This document shows, piece by piece, positions 33,491-44,923 of a DNA stretch of 64,000 nt. The position numbers were made by a program, and so were the translations under genes. Below the pieces are notes generated by a model, which saw nothing but the letters and a program-made list of their open reading frames with translations, made no database searches and had not been told where the DNA came from. Source of the DNA: Chrysogorgia sp. JL179-B06 (taxonomy: Eukaryota > Cnidaria > Anthozoa > Scleralcyonacea > Chrysogorgiidae); NCBI GenBank assembly GCA_035772405.1, contig JAYKKM010000250.1, forward strand, positions 1,618,001 to 1,682,000, read 5' to 3'. Numbering within the stretch: position 1 is the stretch's first letter; every line of letters starts with the position of its first letter.

Positions 33491-34275
33491 AAGGGGATTA
33501 TTACACACTATCGCTGGCTCCGATGGGTCAAGAACTATATACAACCTAAATCGCTTCCAGGACTTAGTTTATTCAGAGGATTCAGAAGTTATTTTTGTTA
33601 ATGAAACTTGGCTCAACAGAGACAGAGTTCAGAGCTTCTTCATAATGGTTATTCTATCTACAGGAAGGACCGGATTAATCGACGCGCTGGCGGTGTTTTG
33701 ATCGCGATTAAGACCAATGCTTTCAAGTCTGTGGTTGAGTTCCCTCTACTCGAAGAACTAAAGGAACTAGAAATTGTTTCGGCAGTAGTAACAACAATTT
33801 CTGTCCAGAAGTTTTTATTTTGTTCTTGTTATCGACCTCCGGACTCTGATACTAGCTGGGTGGACTTATTTAATATTTTTCTCAACCACACTTGTGATCA
33901 ATGTGACAATATTATAATATGCGGTGACATAAACCTAGCGAATATCTCTTGGGACTCTGTAGACAATGCTTCAGGTGCTAATGAACTTCCATTCATTGAA
34001 GCGTTGCATGATCACTTCTTGACGCAAATCAACAACACACCTACACGTGGAGACAATATCCTCGACCTAGTAATAACAAACGTCCCTGACCACGCTAGAA
34101 TAACGGAGGTCCTTTCACCAGAAACAGCTGGCGTTTTTACAGATCACTGCGTTATCATGTTTGAATTCAACGCTTTTATAAAAGCGCCAATCCAATCCAA
34201 GCGTCGTCGCTTTTTTCAAGCTGTTAGCTATCAGTTACAAAAATATTTTTGTAGGTATGTCAGAGGCTGTTAATC
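33491..34275 (+). pseudogene. Second CR1-like LINE, endonuclease domain
   Basis: An almost uninterrupted frame carries 'SEVIFVNETWLNR', 'YSIYRKDRINRRAGGVLIAI', 'FLFCSCYRPPDSD', 'NIIICGDINLANISWDS', 'NTPTRGDNILDLVITNVPDH' and 'GVFTDHCVI'. These are the ordered AP-endonuclease motifs (E, D-R...G-G, Y-R-P, GD-N, S/D-x-LDL, DH) of CR1-like LINEs. It belongs to the same family as the LINE just upstream but is a separate insertion, since the endonuclease follows the other element's C-terminus head-to-tail. No RT follows; it ends at 34275. Confidence 0.85.
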
Positions 34276-34639
34276 AAGCTTTCATTAGATATGTGGAATG
34301 AGTTCTTAGAGTTAGTACTTCAAAATATATTGTGGTCGGAACATTTCACTTTTAGCATGGCGTCATGGCGACTAAAAACAAAACCAAAACGTGAGCCTGT
34401 CAATCAGACATCGCGAAATCACTCTTTGAAGGGCTTTCGCTCGAAATTGAATAGTCCTCTCCTTACACACGATATACCAATAAATTATGTGCTTTATTAT
34501 AATATTGCAGAGTAACAAATGTTAATACAAATTTTGGATGATTTTATACTTTTATTTAAATTATCCATCACCATTGTTTCACTCGGTCACTTTGCAACCT
34601 CATCCACAATGGAATAATTGCAATACTTGATAATTAGCC
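34276..34639. other. Unassigned frame and hammerhead-like core
   Basis: A 74-codon plus-strand frame at 34291-34515 matches nothing I know. The exact 18-mer GAAGGGCTTTCGCTCGAA at 34428-34445 also occurs inverted at 16793-16810. Confidence 0.3.
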
Positions 34640-37600
34640 TATATAGTGAGTACCAGTACTGGTGGTAAGGATGTAAAAAAGTACAGATTATAGCTGTGTT
34701 TACACTGCAAGTCTATAGGACTAACCAGGACCAACCTGGCTGGATGCCACCTTGGGCCTGGCTTACATTTTACTGACTTTAATAGTCTAAACATGCACCA
34801 CACGTCACTGGTTATAACAATCAGTGTTTATATGCTCATCTGATGGCATGCTGGTCTGGCCAATGGCTTAGTGTGTTTGTGTAAACACCTTTGTCCTAGA
34901 CAAATTGCCAGTCCTAGGCTTGCAAATATGTATATATTTACACAGCTTCTGTAGGATATATACTGTATATAGATACTGTACAATTGGGTAGGTTAACACT
35001 CACTGCATGTGTCAGGGGAACACATTAGGGATTAAACAACTGGTATCATCTCACTGACAATAAGCAGCTGAAGGGAATTTCATCTTGAATTAATGATATA
35101 TTGATGAAATAATTAGATTAAGCAATGTTCTTTGTTGCATATTATGGACTTTTGTCATTTCATCTTTTTGAAATGTGTTACATGTATGCATAATTATATA
35201 ATATATATAATAAGATTATATATTAATAAAAGCAACAGAAGTCTTCTAACAGAATAAAAGGTTTATCGAGCTTATCAATATATAGTCAGAGTACAACACT
35301 CATTGCAAAACTAAAAAATTAGCTGATATAGAGTATACTGGTGTGTGGTAGTAAGGATGTAAAAAATTACAGACTTTAGCTGTGTTTACATATATTGCAA
35401 GTCTATAGGACCAACCTGGCCAGCCACGACCTGGGCCTGGCTTAGATTTTATTGACTTTAATAGTGTAAACATACACCATACTGGCTATTACGCTCATCT
35501 GAAATTATGGCATATGCCCTTCTGGCCAATGGCTTAGTGTGTCTGTTTAAATTCACCTTTGTCCTGGATAGTAGGCCTGGACAGTGCCAGTTCTAGGCTT
35601 TCAATGTATATTTTTACACAGCTTTTGAAGGATAAATACTGTAATGTATAATTGGGTAGGTTAACACTCACTGTGTCACGGGAACATGTTAGGCATTAAA
35701 CAAGTGGTACCACCTCACTGACAAGAAGCAGCTGAAAGGAATTTCATCCTGAATTAATATATATATATTGGTGAAATAATTAGATTAAGCAATATCGTTC
35801 TTTGTTGTATATTATGGGCTTTTGTCATTTCATTTTTTGAAATTGTGTTACCGGTACTTGAATACCATTGAAATACTGGTACATGAATGTGCATAATTAT
35901 ATAATAGTAATAAAAGTTAAGAAACAGAAGTCTTCTAAAAGAATAAAAGGTTTATCAGGCTTATCAATTTGGTCTAGGATAAATTTAGGTATTGAATCTT
36001 TTGGTATCTGCTTATACTAACAATTAGACAATAAGGAACATGCAGATTACATTATTACAGTAGGGTATAAGGAACATGCAGATTGCATTATTACAGTAGG
36101 CCGTACATGTATGTACAAAGTTATGCAGTCTCATGAATACAATTGTACTTTGAGTAAAATTATAAGCATGCCACTGTTACTGTAAACATGCATGTTGAAA
36201 TTTATTATTAAAACCATAACTGACATAATTAACTTTAATTATGTAATATATAATTAATAAAATTATTATTTAAATTAATAATTATTAAAATTAATTATTA
36301 ATTTCAATAATCAAGAGTTACACAATTGGTTTCTAACCCTGCCTGCGAGACAATTTAGTGTTGGCAGACTTTCCCACTTGGGTTCTGTTAAGTACACTAC
36401 CCACAAATTGCACCCAAAAAATAAGCAGTTTGAAAATCTGTTCAGTTTGGCAATATTAAAGCCTCAAACAGTAAGCGGGCGAGGGGTTGTTGCGTATACG
36501 TATTTCTAGTATATTAATAAAAGCAAGAGAAGTCTTCTAACAGAATAAAAGGTTGATAGAGCTTATCAATATATAGTCAGACAACACTCATTGCAAAACT
36601 AAAAAATTAGCTGATATAGAGTATACTGGTGTCTTGCAGTAAGGAAGTAAAAAATTACAGACTTTAGCTTTGTTTATATTGCAAGTTTATAGGACCAACC
36701 TGGCCAGCCACGACCTGAGCCTGGCTTACATTTTATTGACTTTAATAGTGTAAACATACACCATACTGGCTATAACAATCAGCATTTACGCTCATCTGAT
36801 ATTATGGCATATGCCCTTCTGGCCAATGGCTTAGTGTGTCTGTTTAAATTTACCTTTGTCCTGGATAGTAGGCCTGGACAGTGCCAGTCCTAGGCTTGCA
36901 ATGTATATTTTTACACAGCTTTTGAAGGATAAATACTGTATAATGTATAATTGGGTAGGTTAACACTCACTGTGTCACGGGAACAATTGTTAGGGATTAA
37001 ACAAGTGGTATCACCTCACTAACAAGAAGCAGCTGAAAGGAATTTCATCCTGAATTAATATATATATTGGTGAAATAATTAGATTAAGCAATATCGTTCT
37101 TTGTTGTATATTATTGGCTTTTGTCATTTCATTTTTTGAAATTGTGTTACCGGTACTTGAATACCATTGAAATACTGGTACATGAATGTGCATAATTATA
37201 TAATATTAATAAAAGTTAAGAAACAGAAGTCTTCTAAAAGAATAAAAGGTTTATCAGGCTTATCAATTTGGTCTAGGATAAATTTAGGATGAATCTTTTG
37301 GTATCTGCTTATACTAACAATTAGACAATAAGGAACATGCAGATTACATTATTACAGTAGGGTACATGTATCTGCTTATACTGGCAATAAGGAACATGCA
37401 GATTACATTATTACAGTAGGGTACGTGTATGTACAATGTTATGCTTCTTCTTCTTCTTCTTCTTGAGTCATCCAATGCCCTGAGGCGGTGGTGAAACGTT
37501 GACGAAGTTTGAGCGCCACAGTCTTCGGTCAGCCATTGCAGAAGTTAATTCTGAACCTGTGAGGCCGGTGTCCAATTCAATTATCGATTTCAGGGTTACA

Positions 37601-38495
37601 TACGGTCGACCAATTCTCCTCTTTGCCTCTGGGGTCCAAAGTAGCAATCGACCAGCGGGTTCGGCGTGACATGGCCCGCAAGGGTTAGACGGCGTTGTTT
37701 CACAACATCAGAGATTCGTGGCAGAGATCCATAGAGAGACTTATTGGTTGGATGACGTCTCCAGGAGATGTTATATGCTGCGCGTAGCATTCTGGTGTAT
37801 GTGCCATCAAGTCTCTTGCGACGAGCAGCATTCAATGACCATGATTCTGAACCATACAAAAGGATGGAATTTATGCATGCCTGAAACACTTTTGTTTTTG
37901 TGACCTTCTCAATGGGAGCCTTCCAAATCTTCTGCATAGAGTGAAGTGCGCTCCACGACTGGGCTATCCTAACATCCATGTCGTGACCGGTGTCAGTGTA
38001 ACCACCCAGATACTTGAAATCACTAACAAGTTCGATATCTGAGCCATCTGACGTAAGCAGGTGGTCGTCAGTAGAAGGATTCAGGTGTTTATTCATTAAG
38101 GTTATGCAGTCTTGTGAATACAATTGTACTTTGAGTAAAATTATGAGTATGCCACTGTTACTGCAAACATGCATGTTGAAATTTATTATTAAAACCATAA
38201 CTGACATAATTAACTTTAATTATGTAATACTGTATATAATTAATAAAATTATTATTTAAATTAATAATTATTAAAATTAATTATTAATTTCAATAATCAA
38301 TAGTTACACAATTGGTTTCTAACCCTGCCTGTGAGACAATTTAGTGTTGGCAGACTTTCCCACTTGGGTTCTGTTAAGTACACTACCCACAAATTGCACC
38401 CAAAAAATAAGCAGTTTGAAAATCTGTTCAATTTGGCAATATTAAAGCCTCAAACAGTAAGCGGGCGAGGGCTTGTTGCGTACACGTATTTCTAG
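34640..38495 (+). repeat. Tandem array of ~1.3 kb non-coding units with CTAG ends
   Basis: There are three related copies: a partial one (34640-35215), a full unit (35216-36509) and a second full unit (36510-38495, interrupted by a LINE at 37445-38100). The two full units are near-identical over long stretches and both end '...GTTGCGTAYACGTATTTCTAG'. Within units, 'AGAAGTCTTCTAAMAGAATA' recurs about every 690 bp (35237, 35927, 36527, 37225). No protein is encoded. The shared CTAG terminus links the units to the Helitron-like elements at 11993 and 28825. Confidence 0.8.
37438..38107 (-). mobile_element. RTE-like LINE 3' fragment, 5'-truncated, with target duplication
   Basis: It interrupts the tandem array and is flanked by GTTATGC at 37438-37444 and 38101-38107. 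On the minus strand it ends in a (GAA)n tail (37445-37464), as expected of LINE integration. The frame 38207-37596 encodes 'SDFKYLGGYTDTGHDMDVRI', 'CINSILLYGSESWSLNAARR', 'RLDGTYTRMLRAAYNISWRR' and 'KQRRLTLAGHV', the RT thumb and C-terminal part of endonuclease-reverse-transcriptase elements. It stops before the usual 'GRP..TY' and 'DRRLW' segments, which continue in another frame down to ~37490. Confidence 0.85.
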
Positions 38496-38664
38496 TAGTT
38501 TATTAAAATTTCAATATTGCAGCCTCAATGCTCTTCAATTACATTGTCATTGGATAGATAATATTACAATTACAATAGTTCTAAATGTACAAAATTACAA
38601 AGTTATAGACAAAATTCTACCCTAAATGTATACACAATTATTTACGACTAGCACTAGGAAACAT

Positions 38665-40571
38665 TTACGAGTTCCTACACCTATTTGTCTTGAGTTTTGG
38701 GAGATTAAAGGCTCTTAGTTTCCTGGGTAACAACTTATAAAGTTTGTGTTCAGAATTATTAAGGATATTGTTAAACAATTTATCGCATGTTTCTTGGCGC
38801 CTCTTCTTCAGTGAACTTAGCCCGGATGTGGATAATACCACGCTATATGACATACCATAGTGGATAATTTTCAGCGCCCGCTTTTGAACACGTTCGATAT
38901 CGTCACTTAGGTAAGCTGGAATAGCATAATGGTAAACTGGGGAGGCGTATTCAACAACAGGTCTGATACATGTACAAAAAAAAAGAACTAAGTCTTCACT
39001 AGGGACATTTGCACGTTTCAGCTGTCGGAGAAAATACATCCTCTTACTGGCTTTTTTAATGACTGACTCAACATACTGTTCCATTTGAAGTTGTTGCTAA
39101 TAGTGAGACCCAACACTTTGGCATTGTTAGTAAGTTCCAACAGTTTTCCATTGATCACCAGAGGGGAACAGGGTTCGGGTCCTGTCTTTGCAAAGTTGAT
39201 ATGCATTTCCTTACACTTATCTTCGTTAAGAGTGAATTTGAGATCATTGGCTTGAAATTGGATCTCATCTACCACTGATTGCATTTTGCTTGGGTTGCCT
39301 TTTGGTATCTCCTCTACAATAGTTAGATCATCAACGTATTTCCACATTTCCACGCCATCAACATCAAGATCGTGGATCATCAGAATAAACAGCCAGGGGC
39401 CAAGTTTGGTACCTTGCGGTAACAATCGGCTGACAGGACCCTCTGTTGGCGGTTGGTCAAAAAGTATGTTACCCATTTAATTATACTTAACGGTAAATCG
39501 AGAGAGTACAGCTTTTGTACGAGGAGCTGGTGGTCGATGAGGTCGAAAGCCTTTCTAAAGTCAAATAGAACCAACCACGCAAGTGCACCGTTTCCATCAG
39601 TAGCTTTCGTAAGGTTATGAATCATGCCGATGAGGGCTTGGGTGGTCGAAGACTTGGGTACTGTTCCAAATTGACGAGAGTCGACAATTTTTAGGATCGC
39701 TGGTTTGATGAACATATCTACGACGAACTCTTCTGTTAATTTTGAAAGAATTGGAGTAAGTGAAATCGGTCTAAGATGTTTGCTGATGTCCAATACTGGT
39801 TTTTGTTTCGGGAGAGGTGACACATCCGCCATTTTCCAAGACGAAGGGAGGCTGTTTTCACGGTAAGATGCATTGAGGATGTCACTTATAGGTTGAGCCA
39901 ACGTATCAGCATTCTCTTTGAAAATCCAGCTTGGGGTTCCATCCGGACTGGGGGCTTTCGATGGGTTGAGATGAACTAGTTTATTGAAAACTGACAACTC
40001 TGTAGTGACAATGTCAGAAGCTGAAGAAGCAGTACTTGTCGAGTCAGTAGGAGATGTAAGATCCAAACTCAATGGCTGAAAGTTGAGCAATGGCAACGTG
40101 TGGTTAATGTGATTGGCCAACTGTACCAGAGAATTACGGCAAAGGTTCCCTTCTGTGGCGGCAGGGTCCAATAGATGTCGAAGATCGTTCGAACGAGAGA
40201 TCGGGTCCATATACCACACAATGATTTTACGGCTTTCCACCATTGTTTAGGCTTGGAGACCCTGAGCTGCTTCACTTTGGTGTTACAAAACGCGCCAGGA
40301 CAACGTTTCCGTTCGCGGTTGATTTGATTGCGAAGTTGTCTTAACAGTTGATCGTTACCACGAGAGAAAGGGCTTTTTGGCGCATACGAATAAGTGATTT
40401 CAGGTCGGGAGTCATCCACGCTGGTTCGTTATTGCACATCTTCACAGTTTTTACGGGCATGAGTATATCCATTACAGTATGGATTATTAACTCAAAGGTG
40501 GCCAGTTTGTCTTCGCATAAATTGAAATGGTCCAGGATTGACCAGTCAATTTGGTCGATGAAAACGCTCAT
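38665..40571 (-). pseudogene. LINE reverse transcriptase
   Basis: The linker 'NEPAWMTPDLKSLIRMRQKA' (40571-40341) and 'RERKRCPGAF' lead into RT. The RT motifs are 'LNPSKAPSPDGTPSWIFKEN', 'RPISLTPILSKLTEEFV', 'DSRQFGTVPKSSTTQALI', 'LVLFDFRKAFDLIDHQLLV', 'PQGTKLGPWLFILMIHDL' and 'WKYVDDLTIVEE' (catalytic YVDD near 39340). The thumb has 'KASKRMYFLRQLKRANVPSE', 'CIRPVVEYASPVYHYAIP' and 'IERVQKRALKII'. The chain spans three overlapping frames with shifts near 39430 and 39060. All catalytic Asp residues are present, so decay is mild. Confidence 0.9.
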
Positions 40572-40649
40572 GGCGGTTCTTCGGCTTGCTCGTAAATCTC
40601 TACCTGAAACTATTTTTCTTTCCCGATGTACATTTTCCTCTAACTTTAT

Positions 40650-41213
40650 GATTCACGAGTACAGTAAAATGGTCAGATAACCCAAAGGGCGGAAGTTTTT
40701 CAGGTGGTTTATAGAAGTCATCTGATTGCCACGAGTTGGGAATTTCACCAGCTGTTTCAAGCGAAATTGTCTAATGGCACTACTCATATGCAATCTATTA
40801 AAATCCCCGAATAATACAATTCCACAACTGGGAAATGCGGACTCTATAGAAGAGAGCTGTTCCATCAGATAATCAGTAATCATTCTTACATTTGCCGAGG
40901 GGGACAGTAGACAATGCCAATTATAATAAATGACAATCCTCTTGGATGACGGTTGGGACGCACTTGACCCACAAAACTTCGATTGTAAGTTCGTGATACC
41001 GGATGAAAACTTCATAAGGGATCGACTCTCTAATATAGAGACATACACCGCCGTGTCGGCCGATCACGCGATCCTTTCGAACGACATTATAGCCAGGAAT
41101 TTGTATAACATTGTCCGTAAAGCCTGCGAAATCTACATTTTCATTCAAAACAGCATGTCGATTTCGGGAGCCAGTGACATGGTGTTCGATAACATGAGAA
41201 CAGGCACGAACAC
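40650..41213 (-). pseudogene. LINE AP-endonuclease domain
   Basis: The minus strand reads 'IQIPGYNVVRKDRVIGRHGG' and 'VCLYIRESIPYEV', then in another frame 'CGIVLFGDFNRL' and 'LVKFPTRGNQMTSI'. These are the Y..R-x-DR...GG, GDFN and PTR-x-N motifs of LINE endonucleases that nick the target. Frameshifts lie near 40950 and 40660. The first residues of the domain (LSNTMSLAPKID) lie right at the BEL insertion point near 41190-41213. Confidence 0.8.
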
Positions 41214-41507
41214 TGTGGCGATGAATCATGACAAAACTCACAGCTTGGTTTCAGTATTTAATATGTATAATATGATAATCTGAAGCTAGATAAAGAATTA
41301 CAAATACTTAATAATATTGTTTACAGGATCAGTAACATGAAACTCATCACTTACATTTGTCCAAGCTTGTGATACAATACAGTCATAATCATTTAAAAAA
41401 CAGTAAAACAGCGAACATAAAATGGCCAGTAAAAAGCACATTGTCTAATGGTCCATAAGTCTTTGCGAGTTTCTTTGAGTTCAAAGTTCAAATTAACTAG
41501 CGTAACA
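41214..41507 (-). repeat. BEL/Pao 3' LTR
   Basis: 294 bp, on the element strand TGTTACGCTAG...CGCCACA. Compared with the other LTR I count about three substitutions and one A-run length difference. Directly upstream on the element strand is the short purine tract GGGGGAA (41508-41514), the likely second-strand primer. Confidence 0.9.
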
Positions 41508-41538
41508 TTCCCCCATGCAATGGGGTTTCCCCATTTTT

Positions 41539-42836
41539 CTATTGATATCCTTGGGCCGGGTAGATCACACAAATTTTCGTGATTGGTCTCAGGTAATTTC
41601 CTGTGACAGTCTTCACTTGGACATTTCTTACCCTGCAGTCTTCTCCTGGAAACACTTGTTGTACTCTCCCTATATTCCACTTTCCACGAATTGCGTTGGG
41701 ATCAGCTACCACAACGAAATCATCGACTCTTACGTTTCTCTTTTCTGTGGTCCATTTCTTTCGTGGCACCAGTTGTGGGAGGACATCACGAGACCACTTC
41801 TTCCAGAACGACTCGACTATTTTTTGACAGAATTCAAATATGTGTCGTGGATTATTCGTGTGGCGAAACGGACCCTGTGGAATTGCATTTGTTGCTCTTC
41901 CCATGAGAATGTCATTAGGGCACAGATAGGAACCATCATCAGGATCTTGAGGTATTCTGCCAATGGGTCGTTGGTTTACCAGATTCGAGAAGACAAGTGT
42001 ATAGCTCGAACGGGGTTAAATTGGCGTCTTCAATTGCCTTCTTGAGCACCGTTTTGATGGATTTTACCATAGATTCTGCGCAACCGTTGTAATGGGGTGC
42101 CAAAGGTGTGGTGAACTGCCACACCATTCCACGCTCAGCACAGAATTCCTTTAGTTTGTCCTTGTCCCAGTTCTCGATCATGAGACGCAATTCATGCTCT
42201 GCTCCCACCATCTGCAGGCCGTTGTCGGAGAGCATGAATTTTGGGTATCCACGGTATGCAAAGAATCTTCTCAGGACCTGAAGAAACTCCATGGCACTGG
42301 CGTCGGTAGCCAACTCACAATGGACAGCTCGGATATTCAAACACGTGAATATTACACCGTAGTGTTTGTCAGTTTTATTTCGACCAATTTTCACCTTCAT
42401 CGGCCCAAAGTAGTCGCATGATGTATAGAGGAAAGGCGGTGTATAAGGTTGCATTCTTTGGGTAGGTAGATTCGCCATAAACTGTTTGGACTTTCGGTCG
42501 CATTTCCTTACAAAAGGTACATTGGTGTTTGACACTTTTGACTATGTTGTTTCCCTTGACTACCCAGTAATTTCTTCTCACTTTTGCAGTTGTAGTGGCA
42601 ACACCTGGATGACCGGACTGATGAGCATCACGAGTTACAAGCGTAGATATCCAGTGCTTGTAAAGCAGAAGAGCTGGGTGCTTGTTGTCATACGATAGTA
42701 AAGAGGGGTCGACACGTCCACCAACTCTAATGATCCCTTTGTCATAACAAATGGGGTCAACGTTTTGAATTCTCCATTTTTCATTCTTTGGGAGAGCCCA
42801 GATTGTGCTGTTTTCAGCCAATAATATTCTGCACAT
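41539..42836 (-). pseudogene. BEL/Pao integrase
   Basis: Frame 42836-42375 has the HHCC zinc domain ('LVTRDAHQSGHPGVATTTAK', 'HQCTFCKEMRP'). Frame 42535-41939 has the DDE core: 'YTSCDYFGPMKVKIG' (D), 'PKFMLSDNGLQMVGAEHEL' (D) and 'APHYNGCAESMVKSIK' (E). Frame 41904-41539 has the C-terminal end (DVLPQLVPRKKWTTEKRNV, 'VVVADPNAIRGKWNIGRV', 'GEDCRVRNVQVKT') matching the DUF5641 tail of Pao integrases. Two frameshifts, near 42470 and 41940, separate them. Integrase inserts the cDNA copy; the 5-bp duplication fits. Confidence 0.92.
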
Positions 42837-43930
42837 TCAATTTCTTTGGCTGTTAATGGACGCAGGTCCATTTTCCCGTTGTTTGTGCGACTAGATTTGA
42901 CATGGATGTTATGACAGAATCTCATAACGTATGCTGTAACTCTGAGAAGTCTTCGCCATCTGGAGAAGTCTTGGCACTTGAGGTGGGGATAGGGAACAAT
43001 TGCAGCGCACGTAATATGGATCTTTCGTTTTTCCTTGTTTACTTCATTCATATTGGGCGTGTCTCGCTCCATCGGCCATAGATCTTCGGGTAACGTCAAG
43101 AAATCGGGACCATTTTTCCATCTTCCATTTATTGCTTCACTTGAGATTCCTTTTGACACATCGTCAGCCACATTTAGATCGGTAGGGCAATGATACCACT
43201 CATCAGGTTGCGAGTTGCTTTGGATTTCACTTACTCGACTGGACACAAACTGTTTGTAGCTGCGCGGTTGACCTTGAATCCAAGAAAGAGTAACGCGGCT
43301 GTCTGAAAAATAGATTACCTTCTGAAAGCTTAAACGTGATTCGCTGAGAATGGTTTTTCCAAGACGGCTTGCCAACACTGCAGCCTGTAGCTCTAGTCTG
43401 GGAATTGTCAGTTCCTTAAAGGGAGCTACTCTTGATCTAGCGGCAACGAATCGTACGCTGAACCTTCCATCAGCAACTTTCCATCTTGCATAAGCGCACG
43501 CACCGAAAGCCAATCGGGATGCATCACAGAAAAAAACCAATGAGGGATCTCCAATAGATTCAGGCGGTGTCAGACATCTCTCGAATTTGACCTTGTTGAG
43601 AGCGATCATCTCTTGGAAAAGCTTCAACCACTTTTGCCGCACTTCCGGTGGAACTTCGTCGTCCCATCCCAATCCGAGTTGCCAGAGTTCTTCCATTGCG
43701 ATTTTGGGCTTGATGATGACTGCTGCTGTCATTCCAATTGGGTCAAAAATTCCTGCCAATTTGCTGAGAATTTGGCGTTTAGTTAACTTCACTGGCACGG
43801 ATGGTGGAGGTTCTCCAGCAGGTGGGGATTCGTTGGTAAACTGTACTTTAATCTTGTAGGAAAATCTGTCTTCATTTGGGAGCCACACAGTTCCTAGAAC
43901 TTTCTCTGCTTGATCTTCGCCTCCCATCAT
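42635..43930 (-). CDS. BEL/Pao RT connection, RNase H and linker
   Basis: An open 431-codon frame. N-terminal 'VLGTVWLPNEDRFSYKIKV' and 'TKRQILSKLAGIFDPIGM' are the RT-RNase H connection of BEL/Pao. 'SLVFFCDASRLAFGACAYAR' (first RNase H Asp), 'IPRLELQAAVLASRL' (Glu), 'IYFSDSRVTLSWIQG' (Asp) and 'CPTDLNVADDVSKG' (last Asp) form the RNase H catalytic set. The C-terminal part, 'FSRWRRLLRVTAYVMRF' and 'LTAKEIECAEYYWLK', leads to the integrase. RNase H degrades the RNA strand during reverse transcription. Confidence 0.92.
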   Translation of the reverse strand: MMGGEDQAEKVLGTVWLPNEDRFSYKIKVQFTNESPPAGEPPPSVPVKLTKRQILSKLAGIFDPIGMTAAVIIKPKIAMEELWQLGLGWDDEVPPEVRQKWLKLFQEMIALNKVKFERCLTPPESIGDPSLVFFCDASRLAFGACAYARWKVADGRFSVRFVAARSRVAPFKELTIPRLELQAAVLASRLGKTILSESRLSFQKVIYFSDSRVTLSWIQGQPRSYKQFVSSRVSEIQSNSQPDEWYHCPTDLNVADDVSKGISSEAINGRWKNGPDFLTLPEDLWPMERDTPNMNEVNKEKRKIHITCAAIVPYPHLKCQDFSRWRRLLRVTAYVMRFCHNIHVKSSRTNNGKMDLRPLTAKEIECAEYYWLKTAQSGLSQRMKNGEFKTLTPFVMTKGSLELVDVSTPLYYRMTTSTQLFCFTSTGYLRL

Positions 43931-44923
43931 AACTTCTTCTGGATCTTCATCAGCACTGATTTGTCGGTTTGAAACCCATTTCTTGACATGGAATCCACCT
44001 GATTCGAGTACTTCATCGATGTCTGCTGTCAGTTCTTTAGCTTCATCTGTGGTGCGGACGGAGTCACAGATGTCGTCTACATACGCGTTCTTGACAATAG
44101 ACTCTGCAGCTTTTTGGGCTTGTTCTGTAAATTCATGTTCGCAGTCTTGTGCATTGCTGTTATTGCCATAGTTGGTGCAGGACGGTCACCAAATGTTAAG
44201 ACCATCTTAACATATGTGTCTGGTTGTCGATCTGTTTCGAAGCTTCGCCATAAGAATCTATGAACGTGTTGATCAGCTGGGGTGATGGAGATCATGTGGT
44301 ACATCTTCGTAATGTCACCACATACCCCAATGGCATTTTCTCTGAATCTTAGGACAACACCAAAGAGATTGTTGAGTAGATCCGGTCCCTTGTGCCAATA
44401 GTCGTTCAGGCTGTGGCCCTTGAACATAGCAGAACTATTGAACACGATTCTTATCAGGGCGTACAACGGCATGATGTGCAATATAATGAACCGGTCCTTT
44501 CCATTCTTCTTTGTCTTTCTTGGTTAGTTTTCTTGCGAATCCTAGTTCTTCCATCTCTTTAATTTGCTTGTCATAGCTGTTGGCATATTTTGGTTGCTTG
44601 GTGAGTCGTCGTTCAGTGGTTTCAAGTTTCTTTATGACTTGTGAATAATTGTTTGGCAACTGTTGTGGGTCTTTCTTCCAAGGGTACCTCATTATCCACT
44701 TGCTTCCTTGTAGGTGGCAATGATCTCCAATTTCCTTCAACTCTGCTCTCTCTGCAATGGACATCTTGGCTGCTTCACAGGTACATGGGGATACTGAAAC
44801 ACCCATTGATTCAGTGTTCCAGAAGTCTGTGAGGTTGACTGGTGCTGCAAGACGAATGTGAAGGACTTGTTTAACATCTGGCATGACCCCTTCTGCATTG
44901 GAACCAAATACAACCCAGCCCAA
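43931..44923 (-). pseudogene. BEL/Pao reverse transcriptase, frameshifted
   Basis: Frame 44923-44435 holds the RT N-terminal part (FWNTESMGV, 'YPWKKDPQQLPNNYSQVIKK', 'GPVHYIAHHAVVRPDK'). Frame 44481-44077 holds the fingers and palm ('IRIVFNSSAMFKGHSLND', 'GVCGDITKMYHMISITPADQ', 'HRFLWRS', 'LTFGDRPAPTMA'). After a shift in an A5 run at ~44105 comes the catalytic YVDD at 44073-44084. Breaks occur near 44460, 44105 and again before 43930, where the next frame begins. All catalytic residues are present. Confidence 0.9.

Larger units (their letters stand above)
38510..41213 (-). mobile_element. LINE (CR1/jockey-like), main part, minus strand, split by BEL/Pao
   Basis: The 3' end lies near 38510, directly beside the CTAG end of the repeat array. 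The 5' remainder lies beyond the BEL/Pao element at 46742-47105. ORF2 is broken by several frameshifts. Order on the minus strand: endonuclease (41213-40650), linker, reverse transcriptase (40245-39000), thumb/C-terminus (39084-38665). Confidence 0.85.

Noticed and set aside
43587..43859. Plus-strand ORFs inside the BEL/Pao element
   Set aside because: Antisense shadows of RNase H and integrase frames.
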